Below, piece by piece: positions 56,262 to 64,000 of a stretch of 64,000 nt of DNA. The position numbers were made by a program, and so were the translations under genes. Source of the stretch: Dendrocalamus latiflorus (lineage: Eukaryota; Streptophyta; Magnoliopsida; Poales; Poaceae). The stretch lies in contig CM029617.1 in assembly GCA_017311315.1 (NCBI GenBank), positions 13,869,455-13,933,454 of the forward strand, read 5' to 3'. The first letter of the stretch is position 1. Each line of letters begins with the position of its first letter. The notes under the pieces are model-generated. The model was not told where the DNA came from and did no database searches. It saw nothing but the letters and a program-made list of their open reading frames with translations.

Positions 56262-59028
56262 TGTAAGATCGAGGAGGCCGACTAGAGGGGGGGTGAATAG
56301 GCGGTTTAAAAATTCTCTACAAATTAATATTAGCAATTCAAAATATTTTGTATTTGCCTAAACCAAGTATACAATGCGGAAGCTAAATTCAAGTTGGTTT
56401 AGCTCAAATAGCGCCTACAACAATTAAATTCGCCTAAGTGCACTAATCGTTCTAGCCTAGGTCAAGGATTGCAATTCTAAATATACAAGCAATCAATTTA
56501 ATTCTATGAATGTAAATTGCTTGAATATAAATGGAACACAAGAAAACAAACTACAACTGACACAACGATATTTTACCGTGGTGTTCGGAAACTTGCCGGT
56601 TTCCCCTAGTCCACGTTGAGGTTAGCCCAAACGAATCGGACCGGCTCCACGAATTAAGCCGAAACACCTCGTATCCACTAGTGGTAGCTCTTTCTTGCTC
56701 CGGGTAGGTGAGCTCCAACCTTCACAACTTCGCCGGGTCTTCTCACAACCTTCTTGAGAAGATCACCGCGCACGACGCCTCCCACGCCGTCTAGGAGTCG
56801 GCAAACTCCAAGAGAAACAAGCCAAGCCTCTCGCTTGACTCTCACCACGTGCAACGAATGCACAAGCTCAATCGGGACACAAAGTCCTCCTCTAGATGCA
56901 ACACATGCACTCTAGATCACCTCTCCTCTCTCACAAAGTGCAACACATGCACAATTGAGTGGAGAGCCTCACACTAGCTCAAAAGAGTGAAATGGAGTCC
57001 CTAGAACCTTACCCCAACCGGCCACAATGGAGTATTTATAGCCCACACCTCAAAACTAGCCGTTGGAGTCAAAAACAGGATTTTGCGGTACTACCGCTGC
57101 TACAGTACCGGTACTACCGCTCCCCACCATAACGGCTAGAAAAATAGCCGTTAGTCAGCCATTTGCGGTACTACCGCAGTTATAAAATGCGGTACTACCG
57201 TTCTGCGGTAGTACCGGAAGTCGGCGCGGTACTTCCGCTTCAGCACAGACAGCACTCAGAAAAACGGTCATAACTTTTGACTCCGATGTCGGAATTGAGT
57301 GATCTTGGACTCTATGGAAAGCTTATTCAAAGGGTTACACAACCCATCTATTTGCATGATCTCAAACACATTAGATCAATGCAGAAATCAAAAGAGATCC
57401 AAAAGAGTCACTCTCATGGTCTATGTCCAAAGGGGATAGCACTAAACGATTTTAGACCATGACAAGGGATAATACATGATCTCCAACTTTTGCAAAACAC
57501 ATTTGCAAACTTAGATCATGTCACAAGGAGTAGGTACATGGACTTCAACCTTTTGCAAAACACATTTGCAAAGTATAGTCACATGTTACAAGGATTTGCC
57601 ACATGGGCTTCAACCATTTGCAAAACACATTCGCAAATGCAAGCCTCATGCCAAAATGAGCTAGAGCAAGTGAGGTTGAGCTATCAACACATGATGAGAC
57701 TCAAACTACTGGACATGACCCCTCTTAATAGTACGGCAACCTATACTAGCAATCCGGTCTTCCAACCAAACACCAAGACCGGTAAAAGACTAGGAACATA
57801 TCCTTAGCCCTAGCTAGTCATACCTTTGCCTTGAGTCATCGTCTCGATATGCATCAACTCATGATGCATCATTTTCATCAACTCCATCAACACATGATGG
57901 TCTTCCTTGACTTGATCAACACATGATCATCATGCATCAACTCATGACACATCTTCTTCTTCTTTGATTGCCTTCAACTCATGAAGCTATCTTCTTCTTG
58001 ATCTTGACTTGATGATCTTCAACCCATGAAGTCATCCCAAGTCATCCTCATTTGTGAAACATAACCTATTCATCCAACTCATGAAAAATGTTAGTCCACA
58101 AAACAATTGTCATCAATTACCAAAACTCACCATTAACTCATAATGGAGGGACTAGATTCTCAATCTTTCCCTTTTGATAATTGGTGACAATCTCAACAGA
58201 TAATGAGATAATAAATTGAATATAAAAACATTTGAATTCAAAGTGCAGTACTACCGCCGTTGTAACTTCCGGTACTACCGCTCTGCGGTAGTTCCGCTTG
58301 AGCCGAAACCAAACTTGACGCTCTCTGGAAAAAAGACTCCGCTCTACCTCCGGAGCTTCCGGACTCCGGATGTTTCGCTCTATACTGCGGTACTACCGCA
58401 ACCTGCGGTAGTTCCGGCATTCAAATCGCCGGTACTTCCGATCCCGCGAAAACTCAAATGCATCCGGAGGGTGCTCTCTGGAAAAAAGGATCCGCTCGAA
58501 AACCGGATCTTCCGCTCCCCGGTACTACCGTTTCTGGGCGCGGAACTACCGCTCTCCGGTAGTTCCGACGTTCAAGACTGCGGTACTACCGTTCTTCCAG
58601 ACAGAGCACAATTTTGGTTTTAAAATAGATTTTCAATGAGTGCATGCTCCTAGTTTGATCCCAATGTATGTATAAAAGGAAACATGGATCAATACTAGTG
58701 AAACTCCAAAACATAGAGAGAGAGCTCCTCCTAAATGTGTGCATACAAGTGTATATAATGATGACATATGCACATATTCATTTTGGACTAATTTAGGAGT
58801 TCAATCTATATTTTGAATCTAAGGGATGCATTAGTATATGAGAGAGTGATTTCGAATACATACCTCTTTGATTTCACCTTTCCATCCAAATGAGACTAAA
58901 CATAGTCTCATATATGCATTTGTCATTAACATCAAAATCTCATAATGGCATTTGTCATTAACACCAAAACCTCATAATGGCATTTGTCATTAACACCAAA
59001 ACCAACTTAAACGGAGCTTGATCTTTCA
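56262..59028 (-). repeat. 5' LTR of the SIRE-type element
   Basis: Same length as the 3' LTR. Differences seen at 58353, 58374-58375, 58638, 58866 and 58915 (partners 8140 bases to the left). Its TATA box is at 57033-57040. Confidence 0.95.
57033..57040 (-). promoter_or_regulatory. TATA box driving the SIRE-type element
   Basis: The minus strand reads TATAAATA; this copy is in the 5' LTR and would drive gag. Confidence 0.75.
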
Positions 59029-59684
59029 CCCACCCCGGTGCCCCCTCCTCCCCCGGCCTCCCTCCCCCACCCAACACCTCCGACTTCCTCGGTCACCTCC
59101 CTCCCTCACCCTGATGCCCCCTCCTCCCCCGGCCGCCTACCTCCCCTCCACCTCCCTCCCCCACCCGGCACCCCCTCCTCCCCAACCGCCTCCCTCCCCT
59201 CCCCCTGGTGCCCCTCCTCCCCCAGCCGCCTCCCTCCCCGACGCCACCCCAACCCCTGCGCCCCTCTCCTCCCTCTCTCCAGTCCCCTCCCCGTCGCTAC
59301 CCTCCGCTCACCCTGGCGCCCCTCTCCTCCCTCCAGTCCGCTCCCCGCCGCCTCCCTCCCCCACCTTGATGCCCCTGCCCCCCTCCTCCGACCTTCTCTC
59401 TCCCCTCCCCCAAGCGCACCCTCCTCCCTAGGTCACCTCCCTCCCCGCCACCACCCCCACCCCGACGCCCCTCTCCCCCTAGTGATCCAGCCCTCTCTGT
59501 GCTACCACCCTCTCCCTACCCCAGTGCCCCTCTCCTCCCTCAAGTCCCCTCCTCGGCCGCCTCCCTCCCCCCACCCCGACACCCCCTCTTCTCCTGGCCT
59601 CCCCCATCCCCCTCGGCCCCTTCCCCCGACGTGGCGGAGTACTGGAGTGGGTGGAGTGATGACCGTGAGTCATGGAATTGTTAG
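59029..59684. other. C-rich locus, right part
   Basis: Continuation of the CT-rich sequence at 48121 after the target duplication. About 600 bp of CCTCCCC/CCCCTCC low complexity; Pro/Ser-rich open frames (59018-59709) reflect composition only. A plant copia LTR begins at 59685. Confidence 0.6.
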
Positions 59685-60225
59685 TGATGTGCCCAAGAGG
59701 CAATCATAAACAATTCGGTTTTATAGGCTAAAAGGGATATTGATCCATATGGGATTAGGGTTCTAATGGGCCTACAATGTGGAAGCCCATTAGTATGCTC
59801 TATAAATATGTGGAGGCGGGGCTACAGGTAGAACATACTACTATGCTGAAAACCCTAGCCACCACCTCCCCTGGGCCGTATCCCGAAACCCTAGCCGGGC
59901 GCGCGGTGCTAGCACATCAGCGCACGGCGTTCCATTCCGAACGTGTGGACTCTGTGGAGGCGTCGCTGCTGTTGCTGCTGTGCTGATCGGCGAGAAGCAC
60001 AAGGCTATTGCTAGGACGCGAGGAGGAGACATTCAGTTCGTGAAACGATCGACTGCTTCTTCTTCATCAACGTGCATCTACGTTGGACCGGGCTGCTCCA
60101 ACTCTTCTTCCGCTGCGCAGCGCATCTAGTGGTAACTATCCATGACTCCCTTACATGCATGTTTTCTGGTTGAATGCTGTAGAAAATCAAATGTTGTAGC
60201 TAGCGTAGCCTACCCGTTCTCCTTC
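59685..60225 (+). repeat. 5' LTR of the plus-strand copia element
   Basis: Begins TGATGTGCCCAAGAGGCAAT, a start shared by many grass copia LTRs, and ends just before the PBS; the exact end is uncertain because no clean CA precedes it. TATA box at 59801. Confidence 0.8.
59800..59808 (+). promoter_or_regulatory. TATA box of plus-strand copia LTR
   Basis: CTATAAATATG about 115 bp into the LTR, a short U3 as usual for this group. Confidence 0.7.
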
Positions 60226-60227
60226 GG

Positions 60228-60239
60228 TGGTATCAGAGC
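60228..60239 (+). promoter_or_regulatory. Primer-binding site (iMet) of plus-strand copia
   Basis: TGGTATCAGAGC, a perfect match to the plant iMet complement. Confidence 0.93.
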
Positions 60240-61648
60240 AAAGCTGCGTAGTATGTGGTCTGGATCATGCGCTTGTAGATGATATGTTGTTTGTAGTAGA
60301 TGCGATCTATTACTGTTCTTATGCTAGGTTCATGTGATGGATCTTTCGGTGCACGGGTTGATTAGATCAATCGGTTATAAGGGGTTGAAATAGGTATGAG
60401 TTGATAGCATCATGTGGCCAAAAAAGATTAGTTCGTGCTCCTTCTTTGATGTACGCACGACTTGCCCCTACCGGCTGGAATCACCATCGGGGCTAACTGC
60501 GCGCACAGTTAGTAGATCGAGGTCTTGTGTTGCGGTCTCCTCAAGTATACCGATCGCGATGATCAATGTGATTGATCTAATGAAAATTGAGACATTTTGA
60601 ATGACTCGGATTTGGGTTGATTTGATCGGCCTGATGATATTTACATAGCGATTTCATAGATGCGATCTATGTAATTCTGTGAGGTTTTCAGGGCGCTGCG
60701 TACACACATAGATTGTTATACAAACACATTCATGTAAGAGCGGTAGAATGCGTTCTACGCTTAACTTGTTTTTGCAGGGAATGATGTGAATGATATGGCA
60801 TAGATGTATATGTGATGCATGTGTGTTTTGGTGGCCTATGTGTCATATTAATCACAGCTGGGTTGAGGCTGTTCTTTAATTGTATAACGACCTGCGTGTC
60901 AACTTGTGATGCTTGCGCTCCTCATGTAATTCATTTGCTAGCTATTAGTTGTAATAGTTTAGTTCTTTACCATGGAGGCTTCAAGCATGATGACAAAGAG
61001 GACAGGAAGTGTGGCGAAAGACATCACCGCGGAACCATGGCGATGGCGACCACTACGATTCAAAAGACCATACCATTCACAGTATAATGTGATTATATGC
61101 ATGTGATGTTTATTTCCTGTCATACTATTCTTTCATGTCATACCTGTAGAGGATGTATTTTTCATCACAGAATAGGTTCCCTCAGAAAAATTAAGAATTT
61201 ATTTGATGCCCTTCCAATTGCTGCGCCTATAAGAATTACGATCATTGTTTGGTAGGTCTGCCAAAGCAGAGTACCATCAACTATCTTGATCTAATAGGGT
61301 GGATGTCAGACATCCACATGCATAGTGTTGGTTTACTTGACAAGGTTATCAAATTGGATTTGGGCCTTGGGGCATGGTGTTGGGAGCCGGGGCATTGGAT
61401 GCCACCCAACAAACAAGAGTCACATAAGATGTGATTAGCAAGCGTTGCTTACCTACGTCACTAGGTTTCTAGCGGTGATGCCAAAGCTCACTAGAACTTA
61501 GATGAACATAGATCTTGACCACTATATGTGGTTAGAGAGAAGACGATTACAAAACATATAGTGGGAGTGTCTTTTGTTAAATTGTTTAATGGAAGATCAA
61601 ACATGAACATAGTGTTGAACTTTGCTTGTTTATTTTCTGTTGTAGATC
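60240..61648 (+). other. Long untranslated leader of plus-strand copia
   Basis: 1.4 kb between PBS and gag with no significant frame. A leader this long is common in grass copia elements and may hold packaging signals. Confidence 0.6.
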
Positions 61649-62464
61649 ATGGATGCTTCTAGTAACAATTCTGGTTTTAACTTGCGAGCTGTTCTTGAGA
61701 AAGAAAAACTTAATGAAACGAATTTTATTGATTGGTACCGCAACCTGAGAATTGTTCTCAGACAAGAAAAAAGGAATACGTTCTTGAGCAACCCAACCCC
61801 GATAAACTCCCTGAGGGCGCAAACGTTGCCACCCGCAAAGCTTATGAGAAGCACTGCAATGATTCACTCAACGTTAGTTGTCTCATGCTTGCTACCATGT
61901 CCTCTGAGCTTCAGAAGCATTATGAGAATGCAGATGCTCACACTATGATTGAATGACTGCGTGACATATTTGAGAACCAAGCTAGGATCGAGAGGTTTAA
62001 CATTTCAAAGTCTTGTTTGCGTGCAAGCTGGCGGAAGGTAGTCCAGTCAGTCCTCATGTGATCAAGATGATTGGTTACATTGAGAGCTTGGAGAAGCTTG
62101 GTTCTCCCCTTAATCCTGATCTGGCTACAGATGTTGTTCTCCAATCTCTCCATCCGAGCTATGAGCAATTCATTATGAACTTTCATATGAATAGCATGGA
62201 GAAATCATTGACTGAATTGCATGGTATGCTTAAGACAACAGAGGAAAGCATTAAGAAAAACACCAATCATGTGATGATGGTTCAGAAGGAGAATAAAAAG
62301 AGGAAGCGTTGGACGCCCAAAGGCAAAGGCAAAGGAAAGGTTCCTAATGAGCACCTAGCTCTAAGCCAAAGCCAAATGGGAAGGTCAAATCTGGCCCTTC
62401 TCCTAATGATGAATGCTACCACTGCCATGTCAAGGGGCATTGGTCTAGGAATTGTAAGAAATAC
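61649..62464 (+). pseudogene. Copia Gag, frameshifted
   Basis: The ATG at 61649 opens LEKEKLNETNFIDWYRNLRI, the copia gag N-terminus. At about 61780 the frame shifts (continuing as PEGANVATRKAYEKHCNDSL, 61732-61956), ends in a stop at 61954-61956, and resumes in another frame at 62013 (FACKLAEGSPVSPHVIKMIG, NFHMNSMEKSLTELHGML). A second shift near 62350 leads into the zinc knuckle at 62414-62455 (C-x2-C-x4-H-x4-C). Gag as a continuous protein cannot be made without frame corrections. Confidence 0.88.
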
Positions 62465-62941
62465 TTGGGGGATCTGAAAAAGAAGGAGGGAAGCGAGACT
62501 TCTGCTTCAGGTATAAATGTTATAGAAATTAATCTTGCAATTTCTTCTGGTGAATCTTGGGTATTTGATACCGGATCGATGATTCATACTTGCAAATCAT
62601 TGCAAGGTCTAAGAAGGACTAGAAGTTTTGCGAGAGGCGAGTTGGACGTGCGTGTCGGCAATGGAGCAAAGGTTGTTGTACTGGCTGTCGGCACTTATCA
62701 CTTGTCATTACCTTCAGGATTAGTTTTGGAATTAAATAATTGTTATTACATTCCAGCATTGAGTAAGAACGTCATCTCTTCTTCATGTTTGGAGGAAGAT
62801 GGTGGTTATGAGTTCGTAATAAAGAACAAACGTTGTTCTATTTATTTGAATGGGTTATATGTTCTTGATCTTGAGGATAAGCCTGTCTATAATATTAATG
62901 CAAAGAGGCTGCGGCCCAATGATTTGAATCCCGCTTTTATT
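62465..62941 (+). pseudogene. Copia protease region
   Basis: Same frame as the zinc knuckle. SWVFDTGSMIHTCKSL carries the D-T-G active-site triad of the retropepsin fold, and ISSSCLEEDGGYEF and NGLYVLDLED follow as in copia Pol. The frame stops at TAG (62942-62944), where relatives have Trp in front of HCRLGH; a single G-to-A change explains it. Confidence 0.88.
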
Positions 62942-64000
62942 TAGCATTGTCGCTTAGGTCATATAAATGAGAAACGCATAGAGAAGCTTCATAAAGATGG
63001 TCTACTCAACTCATTTGATTTTGAATCATTTGAGACATGCGAGTCTTGTTTGCTTGGCAAGATGACAAAGGCGCCTTTCACCGGTCATAGTGAGAGGGCA
63101 AGTGACTTGTTGGGACTTGTACATACCGATGTATGTGGACCAATGAGCTCAGTAGCCAGAGGTGGTTTTCAGTATTTCATTACTTTTACCGATGACTTTA
63201 GTATATATGGATACATCTACTTAATGAGGCACAAGTCTGAATCGTTTGAAAAGTTCAAAGAATTTCAGAATGAAGTACAAAATCAGCTAGGCAAGACAAT
63301 TAAAATTCTGTGATCTGATCGTGGAGGTGAATATTTGAGCCATGAATTTGGTGAACATCTAAAACAGTGTGAAATTGTTCCACAGCTGACTCCGCCTGGC
63401 ATGCCTCAGTGGAACGGGGTATCTGAACGGAGGAACCAGACCTTGTTAGACATGGTTCGGTCTATGATGAGCCAATCTGATTTTTCATTGTCCTTCTGGG
63501 GATATGCTCTAGAAACTGCTGCGTTTACACTAAACAGAGTTCCATCTAAATCAGTGGAAAAGACACCATACGAGAAATGGACCGGGAAACATCCTGGATT
63601 GTCTTTCCTTAAGATATGGGGTTGTGAGACTTATGTAAAACGTTTGACGTCTGATAAGCTCCATCCTAAATCTTATAAATGCATCTTTGTTGGGTATCCT
63701 AGGGAAACCAAAGAATATTATTTTTACAATCGGGAAGAAGGCAAAGTGTTTGTCGCTCGAAACGGTGTCTTTTTGGAAAAAGAGTTTCTTTCAAAGGGTG
63801 TTAGTGGGAGCAAGGTGCAGCTTGAAGAAATTCGGAAAACACCTGAAAATGTTTCAGCTCCTATTGAACTTCAACAGGATGTACAAGATGTTGTACAATC
63901 AGTTATGGAGGCACCGCCCCCACATAGGTCTACAAGGGCACGTCGCACAACTGAAAAGTTCACGCTCCTAACCACGGGACAACGCGACATATTGTTGTTG
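62942..64000 (+). pseudogene. Copia integrase, partial
   Basis: After the TAG come the pre-integrase zinc region (HCRLGHINEKRIEKLH, CESCLLGKMTKAPF), then the core: HTDVCGPM (first Asp), FTDDFSIYGYIYLM (second Asp region), SDRGGEYLS, and WNGVSERRNQTLLDMVRSMM with the catalytic Glu. FWGYALETAAFTLNRVPSKS and KCIFVGYPRETKEYYFY follow, then the linker SVMEAPPPHRSTRARR toward RT. A TGA at 63311-63313 sits before SDRGGEY, where relatives have a sense codon, consistent with CGA-to-TGA deamination. The frame is otherwise open to the window end. Confidence 0.9.

Larger units (their letters stand above)
48122..59028 (-). mobile_element. Complete non-autonomous SIRE/Maximus-type Ty1/copia element (10.9 kb)
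   Basis: Two 2767-bp LTRs (48122-50888 and 56262-59028) differ at only six positions that I can find. An exact 5-bp target duplication CCCAC flanks it (48117-48121 and 59029-59033). Minus-strand order: 5' LTR, iMet PBS (56248-56259), intact gag (56202-54730), 3.8 kb non-coding, PPT (50889-50902) and 3' LTR. No protease, integrase, RT or RNase H frame exists in the internal region, so mobility needs Pol from a relative. Near-identity of the LTRs implies a very recent insertion. Confidence 0.95.
59685..64000 (+). mobile_element. Ty1/copia element, 5' part (continues past the window)
   Basis: LTR 59685 to about 60225, PBS 60228-60239, leader, gag, protease and integrase in copia order. RT, RNase H and the 3' LTR lie outside. 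The coding region is only lightly damaged: one or more gag frameshifts and two in-frame stops. Confidence 0.92.

Noticed and set aside
59018..59709. Pro/Ser-rich protein of up to 223 residues, extensin-like at first sight
   Set aside because: Simple C-rich DNA; no signal peptide or regular SPPPP repeat, and one version starts within the retrotransposon LTR.

Overview
This is repeat-dense plant nuclear DNA, almost certainly from a grass (Poaceae). The evidence is a tRNA-derived poly(T)-tailed SINE of the grass type, chromovirus and Tat-type Ty3/gypsy elements, a SIRE/Maximus-type Ty1/copia element with the common grass iMet primer-binding site, hAT and Harbinger-like DNA transposons, and a gene-capturing Helitron. 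I found no intact host gene, rRNA, canonical tRNA or CRISPR array. Splice-junction patterns and interrupted reading frames rule out a bacterial reading.

Layout. 1-5.0 kb: microsatellite, a SINE with perfect target duplication, an LTR plus truncated gag, an exon-like fragment, a non-autonomous hAT element with an 8-bp duplication, and a CACTA-like terminus. 5.0-20.4 kb: a decayed minus-strand chromovirus (element D). Its 3' LTR is split by a 5.9-kb solo LTR (B) and its integrase by a 1.35-kb solo LTR (H). 20.4-32.7 kb: a decayed minus-strand Tat-lineage gypsy element with two RNase H domains (element E). Its RT is split by solo LTR G, which is itself split by 3.6-kb solo LTR A. 33.5-35.3 kb: another long LTR (F). 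35.5-40.1 kb: a Helitron carrying spliced fragments of an RNA polymerase III RPC4-like gene and a WDR48-like WD40 gene. 40.3-41.3 kb: a Harbinger-like element. 42.5-44.2 kb: an LTR-like region. 45.5-47.7 kb: a dead hAT transposase. 48.1-59.0 kb: a complete, very young, pol-less SIRE-type copia element with an intact gag, inserted in a CT-rich locus. 59.7-64.0 kb: the 5' part of a plus-strand copia element that runs off the window.

How the parts relate. Almost everything is mobile DNA at different ages, nested up to three levels deep. The 48-59 kb element keeps LTRs, PBS, PPT, TATA box and Gag but has no protease, integrase or RT, so it would need Pol in trans. The most unusual signals are non-coding: (1) a hairpin-rich module shared by three divergent chromovirus-type LTRs, with stem-preserving changes; (2) a module shared between gypsy and copia LTRs that always lies upstream of the TATA box but in either orientation; (3) palindromic GGTACTACC clusters in the young element's LTRs; (4) many degenerate copies of the LTR/PBS junction inside that element's non-coding body.
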